A DNA stretch of 64,000 nt from Amia ocellicauda (lineage: Eukaryota > Chordata > Actinopteri > Amiiformes > Amiidae). Position 1 is the first letter of the stretch. Each line of letters begins with the position of its first letter. A program made the translations under genes and the position numbers. Below the pieces are notes generated by a model. It was not told where the DNA came from. It was given only the letters and a program-made list of their open reading frames with translations, and did no database searches. Shown here one piece after another: positions 43,101 through 56,100 of this stretch. Where the stretch lies: NCBI RefSeq assembly GCF_036373705.1, contig NC_089851.1:60497850-60561849 (forward strand), given 5' to 3'.

Positions 43101-45560
43101 TTGCTTGCTATCGCTCCCCCAATGGTCAGTAGCATAGTAGCATAACAGCAGATCACGGACCACTGTCAATCAGATGCTTGCCTTGCCGTCCATCCATCCA
43201 TCTATCTATCTATCTATCTATGACTCTTGATATCTAACTCTCTTGCTTGCTATCGCTCCCCCAATGGTCAGTAGTATTGTAGCATAACAGCAGATCACGG
43301 ACCACTGTCAATCAGATGCTTGCCTTGCCGTCCATCCATCCATCTATCTATCTATCTATCTATGACTCTCGATATCTAACTCTCTTGCTTACTATCGCTC
43401 CCCCAATGGTCAGTAGCATAGTAGCATAACAGCAGATCACGGACCACTGTCAATCAGATGCTTGCCCTGCCGTCCATCCATCTATCTATCTATCTATCTA
43501 TGACTCTTGATATCTAACTCTCTTGCTTGCTATCGCTCCCCCAATGGTCAGTAGCATAGTAGCATAACAGCAGATCACGGACCACTGTCAAACAGATGCT
43601 TGCCTTGCCGTCCATCCATCCATCTATCTATCTATCTATCTATCTATGACTCTTGATATCTAACTCTTTTGCTTGCTATCGCTCCCCCAATGGTCAGTAG
43701 CATTGTAGCATAACAGCAGATCACGGACCACTGTCAATCAGATGCTTGCCTTGCCGTCCATCCATCTATCTATCTATCTATCTATGACTCTTGATATCTA
43801 ACTCTCTTGCTTGCTATCGCTCCCCCAATGGTCAGTAGCATTGTAGCATAACAGCAGATCACGGACCACTGTCAATCAGATGCTTGCCTTGCCGTCCATC
43901 CATCCATCTGTCCATCTATCTATCTATGACTCTTGATATCTAACTCTCTTGCTTGCTATCGCTCCCCCAATGGTCAGTAGCATTGTAGCATAACAGCAGA
44001 TCACGGACCACTGTCAATCAGATGCTTGCCTTGCCGTCCATCCATCCATCTATCTATCTATCTATCTATGACTCTCGATATCTAACTCTCTTGCTTACTA
44101 TCGCTCCCCCATTGGTCAGTAGCATAGTAGAATAACAGCAGATCACGGACCACTGTCAATCAGATGCTTGCCTTGCCATCCATCCATCTATCTATCTATC
44201 TATCTATGACTCTTGATATCTAACTCTCTTGCTTGCTATCGCTCCCCCAATGGTCAGTAGCATAGTAGCATAACAGCAGATCACGGACCACTGTCAATCA
44301 GATGCTTGCCTTGCCGTCCATCCATCTATCTATCTATCTATCTATGACTCTTGATATCTAACTCTCTTGCTTGCTATCGCTCCCCCAATGGTCAGTAGCA
44401 TAGTAGCATAACAGCAGATCACGGACCACTGTCAATCAGATGCTTGCCTTGCCGTCCATCCATCCATCTATCTATCTATCTATCTATGACTCTTGATATC
44501 TAACTCTTTTGCTTGCTATCGCTCCCCCAATGGTCAGTAGCATTGTAGCATAACAGCAGATCACGGACCACTGTCAATCAGATGCTTGCCTTGCCGTCCA
44601 TCCATCTATCTATCTATCTATCTATGACTCTTGATATCTAACTCTCTTGCTTGCTATCGCTCCCCCAATGGTCAGTAGCATTGTAGCATAACAGCAGATC
44701 ACGGACCACTGTCAATCAGATGCTTGCCTTGCCGTCCATCCATCCATCTGTCCATCTATCTATCTATGACTCTTGATATCTAACTCTCTTGCTTGCTATC
44801 GCTCCCCCAATGGTCAGTAGCATTGTAGCATAACAGCAGATCACGGAACACTGTCAATCAGATGCTTGCCTTGCCATCCATCCATCCATCTATCTATCTA
44901 TCTATCTATGACTCTTGATATCTAACTCTCTTGCTTGCTATCGCTCCCCCAATGGTCAGTAGCATAGTAGCATAACAGCAGATCACGGACCACTGTCAAT
45001 CAGATGCTTGCCTTGCCGTCCATCCATCCATCTATCTATCTATCTATCTATCTATGACTCTCGATATCTAACTCTCTTGCTTGCTATCGCTCCCCCAATG
45101 GTCAGTAGCATAGTAGCATAACAGCAGATCACGGACCACTGTCAAACAGATGCTTGCCTTGCCGTCCATCCATCTATCTATCTATCTATCTATGACTCTT
45201 GATATATAACTCTCTTACTTGCTATCGCTCCCCCAATGGTCAGTAACATAGTAGCATAACAGCAGATCACGGACCACTGTCAATCAGATGCTTGCCTTGC
45301 CGTCCATCCATCCATCTATCTATCTATCTATCTATCTATCTATGACTCTCGATATCTAACTCTCTTGCTTGCTATCGCTCCCCCAATGGTCAGTAGCATA
45401 GTAGCATAACAGCAGATCACGGACCACTGTCAATCAGATGCTTGCCTTGCCGTCCATCCATCTATCTATCTATCTATCTATGACTCTTGATATCTATCTC
45501 TCTTGCTTGCTATCGCTCCCCCAATGATCAGTAGCATAGTAGCATAACAGCAGATCACGG
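39050..45560 (+). repeat. ~1.9 kb HOR block duplicated at 4.55 kb offset, with 0.84 kb internal units
   Basis: The unusual TCTGTCCATC microsatellite variant is at 39351, 40191, 43907 and 44747. These form two pairs 840 bp (six monomers) apart, and the pairs are offset by 4556 bp. The following GATATATAAC marker (40651 and 45203) is offset by 4552 bp. A six-monomer unit was therefore first doubled, and the doubled unit was then copied with its surroundings. Confidence 0.85.
41335..41386 (+). repeat. (TCTA)13 run
   Basis: Thirteen perfect units. The paralogous monomers near 36489 and 37209 instead carry a TCTTTCTA interruption. Confidence 0.88.
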
Positions 45561-46599
45561 ACCACTGTCAATCAGATGCTTGCCTTGCCGTCCATCCATC
45601 CATCTATCTATCTATCTATCTATGACTCTTGATATCTAACTCTCTTGCTTGCTATCGCTCCCCCAATGGTCAGTAGTATTGTAGCATAACAGCAGATCAC
45701 GGACCACTGTCAATCAGATGCTTGCCTTGCCGTCCATCCATCCATCTATCTATCTATCTATCTATGACTCTCGATATCTAACTCTCTTGCTTACTATCGC
45801 TCCCCCAATGGTCAGTAGCATAGTAGAATAACAGCAGATCACGGACCACTGTCAATCAGATGCTTGCCTTGCCGTCCATCCATCCATCTATCTATCTATC
45901 TATCTATGACTCTCGATATCTAACTCTCTTGCTTACTATCGCTCCCCCAATGGTCAGTAGCATAGTAGAATAACAGCAGATCACGGACCACTGTCAATCA
46001 GATGCTTGCCTTGCCGTCCATCCATCCATCTATCTATCTATCTATCTATCTATGACTCTCGATATCTAACTCTCTTGCTTGCTATCGCTCCCCCAATGGT
46101 CAGTAGCATAGTAGCATAACAGCAGATCACGGACCACTGTCAAACAGATGCTTGCCTTGCCGTCCATCCATCTATCTATCTATCTATCTATCTATCTATG
46201 ACTCTTGATATCTAACTCTCTTACTTGCTATCGCTCCCCCAATGGTCAGTAGCATAGTAGCATAACAGCAGATCACGGACCACTGTCAATCAGATGCTTG
46301 CCTTGCCGTCCATCCATCCATCTATCTATCTATCTATCTATCTATCTATGACTCTCGATATCTAACTCTCTTGCTTACTATCGCTCCCCCAATGGTCAGT
46401 AGCATAGTAGAATAACAGCAGATCACGGACCACTGTCTATCAGATGCTTGCCTTGCCGTCCATCCATCCATCTATCTATCTATCTATCTATGACTCTCGA
46501 TATCTAACTCTCTTGCTTGCTATCGCTCCCCCAATGGTCAGTAGCATAGTAGCATAACAGCAGATCACGGACCACTGTCAATCAGATGCTTGCCTTGCC

Positions 46600-49440
46600 G
46601 TCCATCCATCCATCTATATATCTATCTATCTATGACTCTTGATATCTAACTCTCTTGCTTGCTATCGCTCCCCCAATGGTCAGTAGCATAGTAGAATAAC
46701 AGCAGATCACGGACCACTGTCAATCAGATGCTTGCCTTGCCATCCATCCATCTATCTATCTATCTATCTATGACTCTTGATATCTAACTCTCTTCCTTGC
46801 TATCGCTCCCCCAATGGTCAGTAGCATAGTAGCATAACAGCAGATCACGGACCACTGTCAGTCAGATGCTTGCCTTGCCATCCATCCATCCATCTATCTA
46901 TCTATCTATCTATGACTCTTGATATCTAACTCTCTTGCTTGCTATCACTCCCCCAATGGTCAATAGCATAGTAGCATAACAGCAGATCACGGACCACTGT
47001 CAATCAGATGCTTGCCTTGCCGTCCATCCATCCATCTATCTATCTATCTATCTATCTATGACTCTCGATATCTAACTCTCTTGCTTGCTATCGCTCCCCC
47101 AATGGTCAGTAGCATAGTAGCATAACAGCAGATCACGGACCACTGTCAAACAGATGCTTGCCTTGCCGTCCATCCATCTATCTATCTATCTATCTATGAC
47201 TCTTTAATCTAACTCTCTTACTTGCTATCGCTCCCCCAATGGTCAGTAACATAGTAGCATAACAGCAGATCACGGACCACTGTCAATCAGATGCTTGCCT
47301 TGCCGTCCATCCATCCATCTATCTATCTATCTATCTATGACTCTCGATATCTAACTCTCTTGCTTACTATCGCACCCCCAATGGTCAGTAGCATAGTAGA
47401 ATAACAGCAGATCACGGACCACTGTCAATCAGATGCTTGCCTTGCCGTCCATCCATCCATCTATCTATCTATCTATCTATGACTCTTGATATCTAACTCT
47501 CTTGCTTGCTATCACTCCCCCAATGGTCAGTAGCATAGTAGCATAACAGCAGATCACGGACCACTGTCAATCAGATGCTTGCCTTGCCGTCCATCCATCC
47601 ATCTATCTATCTATCTATCTATCTATGACTCTCGATATCTAACTCTCTTGCTTACTATCGCTCCCCCAATGGTCTGTAGCATAGTAGAATAACAGCAGAT
47701 CACGGACCACTGTCAATCAGATGCTTGCCTTGCCATCCATCCATCTATCTATCTATCTATCTATGACTCTTGATATCTAACTCTCTTGCTTGCTATCGCT
47801 CCCCCAATGGTCAGTAGCATAGTAGCATAACAGCAGATCACGGACCACTGTCAATCAGATGCTTGCCTTGCCATCCATCCATCCATCTATCTATCTATCT
47901 ATCTATCTATGACTCTTGATATCTAACTCTCTTGCTTGCTATCGCTCCCCTAATGGTCAGTAGCATAGTAGCATAACAGCAGATCACGGACCACTGTCAA
48001 TCAGATTCTTGCCTTGCCGTCCATCCATCCTTCTATCTATCTATCTATCTATCTATCTATGACTCTCGATATCTAACTCTCTTGCTTGCTATCGCTCCCC
48101 CAATGGTCAGTAGCATAGTAGCATAACAGCAGATCACGGACCACTGTCAAACAGATGCTTGCCTTGCCGTCCATCCATCTATCTATCTATCTCTCTATGA
48201 CTCTTGATATCTAACTCTCTTACTTGCTATCGCTCCCCCAATGGTCAGTAACATAGTAGCATAACAGCAGGTCACGGACCACTGTCAATCAGATGCTTGC
48301 CTTGCCGTCCATCCATCCATCTATCTATCTATCTATCTATCTATGACTCTCGATATCTAACTCTCTTGCTTGCTATCGCTCCCCCAATGGTCAGTAACAT
48401 AGTAGCATAACAGCAGATCACGGACCACTGTCAATCAGATGCTTGCCTTGCCGTCCATCCATCCATCTATCTATCTATCTATCTATCTATGACTCTTGAT
48501 ATCTAACTCTCTTGCTTGCTATCGCTCCCCCAATGGTCAGTAGCATAGTAGAATAACAGCAGATCACGGACCACTGTCAATCAGATGCTTGCCTTGCCAT
48601 CCATCCATCTATCTATCTATCTATCTATGACTCTTGATATCTAACTCTCTTCCTTGCTATCGCTCCCCCAATGGTCAGTAGCATAGTAGCATAACAGCAG
48701 ATCACGGACCACTGTCAGTCAGATGCTTGCCTTGCCATCCATCCATCCATCTATCTATCTATCTATCTATGACTCTTGATATCTAACTCTCTTGCTTGCT
48801 ATCACTCCCCCAATGGTCAATAGCATAGTAGCATAACAGCAGATCACGGACCACTGTCAATCAGATGCTTGCCTTGCCGTCCATCCATCCATCTATCTAT
48901 CTATCTATCTTTCTATGACTCTCGATATCTAACTCTCTTGCTTGCTATCGCTCCCCCAATGGTCAGTAGCATAGTAGCATAACAGCAGATCACGGACCAC
49001 TGTCAAACAGATGCTTGCCTTGCCGTCCATCCATCTATCTATCTATCTATCTATGACTCTTTAATCTAACTCTCTTACTTGCTATCGCTCCCCCAATGGT
49101 CAGTAACATAGTAGCATAACAGCAGATCACGGACCACTGTCAATCAGATGCTTGCCTTGCCGTCCATCCATCCATCTATCTATCTATCTATCTATGACTC
49201 TCGATATCTAACTCTCTTGCTTACTATCGCACCCCCAATGGTCAGTAGCATAGTAGAATAACAGCAGATCACGGACCACTGTCAATCAGATGCTTGCCTT
49301 GCCGTCCATCCATCCATCTATCTATCTATCTATCTATGACTCTTGATATCTAACTCTCTTGCTTGCTATCACTCCCCCAATGGTCAGTAGCATAGTAGCA
49401 TAACAGCAGATCACGGACCACTGTCAATCAGATGCTTGCC
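46600..49440 (+). repeat. Two HOR copies offset by 1857 bp
   Basis: The marker TGTCAGTCAGATGC (GTCAGATG at 46861 and 48718) and the marker TCTTTAATCT (47201 and 49058) are both exactly 1857 bp apart. ATCACTCC / GGTCAATAGC and ATCGCACCCC monomers also fall in the same order. The unit is 13 monomers. The exact offset across several length-variable TCTA runs suggests a recent duplication. Confidence 0.87.
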
Positions 49441-52400
49441 TTGCCGTCCATCCATCCATCTATCTATCTATCTATCTATCCATGACTCTCGATATCTAAC
49501 TCTCTTGCTTGCTATCGCTCCCCCAATGGTCAGTAGCATAGTAGCATAACAGCAGATCACGGACCACTGTCAAACAGATGCTTGCCTTGCCGTCCATCCA
49601 TCTATCTATCTATCTATCTATGACTCTTGATATCTAACTCTCTTACTTGCTATCGCTCCCCCAATGGTCAGTAACATAGTAGCATAACAGCAGATCACGG
49701 ACCACTGTCAATCAGATGCTTGCCTTGCCGTCCATCCATCCATCTATCTATCTATCTATCTATGACTCTCGATATCTAACTCTCTTGCTTACTATCGCAC
49801 CCCCAATGGTCAGTAGCATAGTAGAATAACAGCAGATCACGGACCACTGTCAATCAGATGCTTGCCTTGCCGTCCATCCATCCATCTATCTATCTATCTA
49901 TCTATGACTCTTGATATCTAACTCTCTTGCTTGCTATCGCTCCCCCAATGGTCAGTAGCATTGTAGCATAACAGCAGATCACGGACCACTGTCAATCAGA
50001 TGCTTGCCTTGCCGTCCATCCATCCATCTATCTATCTATCTATCTATGACTCTCGATATCTAACTCTCTTGATTACTATCGCTTCCCCAATGGTCAGTAG
50101 CATAGTAGAATAACAGCAGATCACGGAACACTGTCAATCAGATGCTTGCCTTGCCATCCATCCATCTATCTATCTATCTATCTATGACTCTTGATATCTA
50201 ACTCTCTTGCTTGCTATCGCTCCCCCAATGGTCAGTAGCATAGTAGCATAACAGCAGATCACGGACCACTGTCAATCAGATGCTTGCCTTGCCATCCATC
50301 CATCCATCTATCTATCTATCTATCTATCTATCTATGACTCTTGATATCTAACTCTCTTGCTTGCTATCGCTCCCCCAATGGTCAGTAGCATAGTAGCATA
50401 ACAGCAGATCACGGACCACTGTCAATCAGATGCTTGCCTTGCCGTCCATCCATCCTTCTATCTATCTATCTATCTATCTATCTATGACTCTCGATATCTA
50501 ACTCTCTTGCTTGCTATCGCTCCCCCAATGGTCAGTAACATAGTAGCATAACAGCAGATCACGGACCACTGTCAATCAGATGCTTGCCTTGCCGTCCATC
50601 CATCCATCTATCTATCTATCTATCTATCTATGACTCTCGATATCTAACTCTCTTGCTTGCTATCGCTCCCCCAATGTTCAGTAGCATAGTAGCATAACAG
50701 CAGATCACGGACCACTGTCAATCAGATGCTTGCCTTGCCGTCCATCCATCCATCTATCTATCTATCTATCTATGACACTTGATATCTAACTCTCTTGCTT
50801 GCTATCGCTCCCCCAATGGTCAGTAGCATTGTAGCATAACAGCAGATCACGGACCACTGTCAATCAGATGCTTGCCTTGCCGTCCATCCATCCATCTATC
50901 TATCTATCTATCTATGACTCTCGATATCTAACTCTCTTGCTTACTATCGCTCCCCCAATGGTCAGTAGCATAGTAGAATAACAGCAGATCACGGACCACT
51001 GTCAATCAGATGCTTGCCTTGCCATCCATCCATCTATCTATCTATCTATCTATGACTCTTGATATCTAACTCTCTTGCTTGCTATCGCTCCCCCAATGGT
51101 CAGTAGCATAGTAGCATAACAGCAGATCACGGACCACTGTCAATCAGATGCTTGCCTTGCCATCCATCCATCCATCTATCTATCTATCTATCTATGACTC
51201 TTGATATCTAACTCTCTTGCTTGCTATCGCTCCCCCAATGGTCAGTAGCATAGTAGCATAACAGCAGATCACGGACCACTGTCAATCAGATGCTTGCCTT
51301 GCCGTCCATCCATCCATCTATCTATCTATCTATCTATCTATGACTCTCGATATCTAACTCTCTTGCTTGCTATCGCTCCCCCAATAGTCAGTAGCATAGT
51401 AGCATAACAGCAGATCACGGACCACTGTCAAACAGATGCTTGCCTTGCCGTCCATCCATCTATCTATCTATCTATCTATCTATGACTCTTGATATCTAAC
51501 TCTCTTACTTGCTATCGCTCCCCCAATGGTCAGTAACATAGTAGCATAACAGCAGATCACGGACCACTGTCAATCAGATCCTTGCCTTGCCGTCCATCCA
51601 TCCATCTATCTATCTATCTATCTATCTATGACTCTCGATATCTAACTCTCTTGCTTACTATCGCTCCCCCAATGGTCTGTAGCATAGTAGAATAACAGCA
51701 GATCACGGACCACTGTCTATCAGATGCTTGCCTTGCCGTCCATCCATCCATCTATCTATCTATCTATCTATGAATCTCGATATCTAACTCTCTTGCTTGC
51801 TATCGCTCCCCCAATGGTCAGTAGCATAGTAGCATAACAGCAGATCACGGACCACTGTCAATCAGATGCTTGCCTTGCCGTCCATCCATCTATCTATCTA
51901 TCTATCTATGACTCTTGATATCTAACTCTCTTACTTGCTATCGCTCCCCCAATGGTCAGTAACATAGTAGCATAACAGCAGATCACGGACCACTGTCAAT
52001 CAGATGCTTGCCTTGCCGTCCATCCATCCATCTATCTATCTATCTATCTATGACTCTCGATATCTAACTCTCTTGCTTACTATCGCACCCCCAATGGTCA
52101 GTAGCATAGTAGAATAACAGCAGATCACGGACCACTGTCAATCAGATGCTTGCCTTGCCGTCCATCCATCTATCTATCTATCTATCTATGACTCTTGATA
52201 TCTATCTCTTTTGCTTGCTATCGCTCCCCCAATGGTCAGTAGCATAGTAGCATAACAGCAGATCACGGACCACTGTCAATCAGATGCTTGCCTTGCCGTC
52301 CATCCATCCATCTATCTATCTATCTATCTATGACTCTTGATATCTAACTCTCTTGCTTGCTATCGCTCCCCCAATGGTCAGTAGCATTGTAGCATAACAG

Positions 52401-53199
52401 GAGATCACGGACCACTGTCAATCAGATGCTTGCCTTGCCGTCCATCCATCCATCTATCTATCTATCTATCTATGACTCTCGATATCTAACTCTCTTGCTT
52501 ACTATCGCTCCCCCAATGGTCAGTAGCATAGTAGAATAACAGCAGATCACGGACCACTGTCAATCAGATGCTTGCCTTGCCATCCATCCATCTATCTATC
52601 TATCTATCTATGACTCTTGATATCTAACTCTCTTGCTTGCTATCGCTCCCCCAATGGTCAGTAGCATAGTAGCATAACAGCAGATCACGGACCACTGTCA
52701 AACAGATGCTTGCCTTGCCATCCATCCATCCATCTATCTATCTATCTATCTATGACTCTTGATATCTAACTCTCTTGCTTGCTATCGCTCCCCCAATGGT
52801 CAGTAGCATAGTAGCATAACAGCAGATCACGGACCACTGTCAATCAGATGCTTGCCTTGCCATCCATCCATCCATCTATCTATCTATCTATCTATGACTC
52901 TTGATATCTAACTCTCTTGCTTGCTATCGCTCCCCCAATGGTCAGTAGCATAGTAGCATAACAGCAGATCACGGACCACTGTCAATCAGATGCTTGCCTT
53001 GCCGTCCATCCATCCATCTATCTATCTATCTATCTATCTATGACTCTCGATATCTAACTCTCTTGCTTGCTATCGCTCCCCCAATGGTCAGTAGCATAGT
53101 AGCATAACAGCAGATCACGGACCACTGTCAAACAGATGCTTGCCTTGCCGTCCATCCATCTATCTATCTATCTATCTATGACTCTCCATATCTAACTCT

Positions 53200-56100
53200 C
53201 TTGCTTGCTATTGTTTCCCCAATGGTCAGTAGCATAGTAGCATAACAGCAGATCACGGACCACTGTCAATCAGATGCTTGCCTTGCCGTCCATCCATCCA
53301 TCCATCTATCTATCTATCTATCTATGACTCTTGATATCTAACTCTCTTGCTTGCTATCGCTCCCCCAATGGTCAGTAGCATTGTAGCATAACAGCAGATC
53401 ACGGACCACTGTCAATCAGATGCTTGCCTTGCCGTCCATCCATCCATCTATCTATCTATCTATCTATCTATGACTCTCGATATCTAACTCTCTTGCTTGC
53501 TATCGCTCCCCCAATGGTCAGTAGCATAGTAGCATAACAGCAGATCACGGACCACTGTCAATCAGATGCTTGCCTTGCCGTCCATCCATCCATCTATCTA
53601 TCTATCTATCTATGACTCTTGATATCTAACTCTCTTGCTTGCTATCGCTCCCCCAATGGTCAGTAGCATAGTAGCATAACAGCAGATCACGGACCACTGT
53701 CAATCAGATGCTTGCCTTGCCGTCCATCCATCCATCTATCTATCTATCTATCTATGACTCTTGATATCTAACTCTCTTGCTTGCCATCGCTCCCCCAATG
53801 GTCAGTAGCATTGTAGCATAACAGCAGATCACGGACCACTGTCAATCAGATGCTTGCCTTGCCGTCCATCCATCCATCTATGTAACTATCTATGACTCTC
53901 GATATCTAACTCTCTTGCTTGCTATCGCTCCCCCAATGGTCAGTAGCATAGTAGCATAACAGCAGATCACGGACCACTGTCAATCAGATGCTTGCCTTGC
54001 CGTCCATCCATCCATCCATCTATCTATCTAACTATCAATGACTCTCGATATCTAACTCTCTTGCTTGCTATCGCTCCCCCAATGGTCAGTAACATAGTAG
54101 CATAACAGCAGATCACGGACCACTGTCAATCAGATGCTTGCCTTGCCGTCCATCCATCCATCTATCTATCTATCTATCTATGACTCTTGATTTCTAACTC
54201 TCTTGCTTGCTATCGCTCCCCCAATGGTCAGTAGCATAGTAGCATAACAGCAGATCACGGACCACTGTCAATCAGATGCTTGCCTTGCCGTCCATCCATC
54301 TATCTATCTATCTATCTATGACTCTTGATATCTAACTCTCTTACTTGCTATCGCTCCCCCAATGGTCAGTAGCATAGTAGCATAACAGCAGATCACGGAC
54401 CACTGTCAATCAGATGCTTGCCTTGCCGTCCATCCATCTATCTATCTATCTATCTATGACTCTTGATATCTAACTCTCTTGCTTGCTATCGCTCCCCCAA
54501 TGGTCAGTAGCATAGTAGCATAACAGCATATCACGGACCACTGTCAAACAGATGCTTGCCTTGCCGTCCATCCATCCATCTATCTATCTATCTATCTATG
54601 ACTCTTGATATCTAACTCTCTTGCTTGCTATCGCTCCCCCAATGGTCAGTAGCATTGTAGCATAACAGCAGATCACGGACCACTGTCAATCAGATGCTTG
54701 CCTTGCTGTCCATCCATCTATCTATCTATCTATCTATGACTCTTGATATCTAACTCTCTTGCTTGCTATCGCTCCCCCAATGGTCAGTAGCATTGTAGCA
54801 TAACAGCAGATCACGGACCACTGTCAATCAGATGCTTGCCTTGCTGTCCATCCATCCATCTATCTATCTATCTATCTATGACTCTTGATATCTAACTCTC
54901 TTGCTTGCTATCGCTCCCCCAATGGTCAGTAGCATTGTAGCATAACAGCAGATCACGGACCACTGTCAATCAGATGCTTGCCTTGCCGTCCATCCATCCA
55001 TCTATCTATCTATCTATCTATCTATGACTCTCGATATCTAACTCTCTTGCTTGCTATCGCTCCCCCAATGGTCAGTAGCATAGTAGCATAACAGCAGATC
55101 ACGGACCACTGTCAATCAGATGCTTGCCTTGCCGTCCATCCATCCATCCATCTATCCATCTATCTATCAATGACTCTCGATATCTAACTCTCTTCCTTGC
55201 TATCGCTCCCCCAATGGTCAGTAGCATAGTAGCATAACAGCAGATCACGGACCACTGTCAATCAGATGCTTGCCTTGCCGTCCATCCATCTATCTATCTA
55301 TCTATCTATCTATGACTCTTGATATCTAACTCTCTTACTTGCTATCGCTCCCCCAATGGTCAGTAGCATAGTAGCATAACAGCAGATCACGGACCACTGT
55401 CAATCAGATGCTTGCCTTGCCGTCCATCCATCCATCTATCTATCTATCTATCTATGACTCTTGATTACTAACTCTCTTGCTTGCTATCGCTCCCCCAATG
55501 GTCAGTAGCATTGTAGCATAACAGCAGATCACGGACCACTGTCAATCAGATGCTTGCCTTGCCGTCCATCCATCCATCTATCTATCTATCTATCTATCTA
55601 TGACTCTCGATATCTAACTCTCTTGCTTGCTATCGCTCCCCAAATGGTCAGTAGCATAGTAGCATAACAGCAGATCACGGACCACTGTCAATCAGATGCT
55701 TGCCTTGCCGTCCATCCATCCATCCATCTATCTATCTATCAATCTATCTATCTATGACTCTCGATATCTAACTCTCTTGCTTGCTATCGCTCCCCCAATG
55801 GTCAGTAGCATAGTAGCACAACAGCAGATCACGGACCACTGTCAATCAGATGCTTGCCTTGCCGTCCATCCATCCATCTATCTATCTATCTATCTATGAC
55901 TCTCGATATCTAACTCTCTTGCTTGCTATCGCTCCCCCAATGGTCAGTAGCATAGTAGCATAACAGCAGATCACGGACCACTATCAATCAGATGCTTGCC
56001 TTGCTGTCCATCCATCCATCCATCTATCTATCTATCAATCTATCTATCTATGACTCTCGATATCTAACTCTCTTGCTTGCTATCGCTCTCCCAATGGTCA

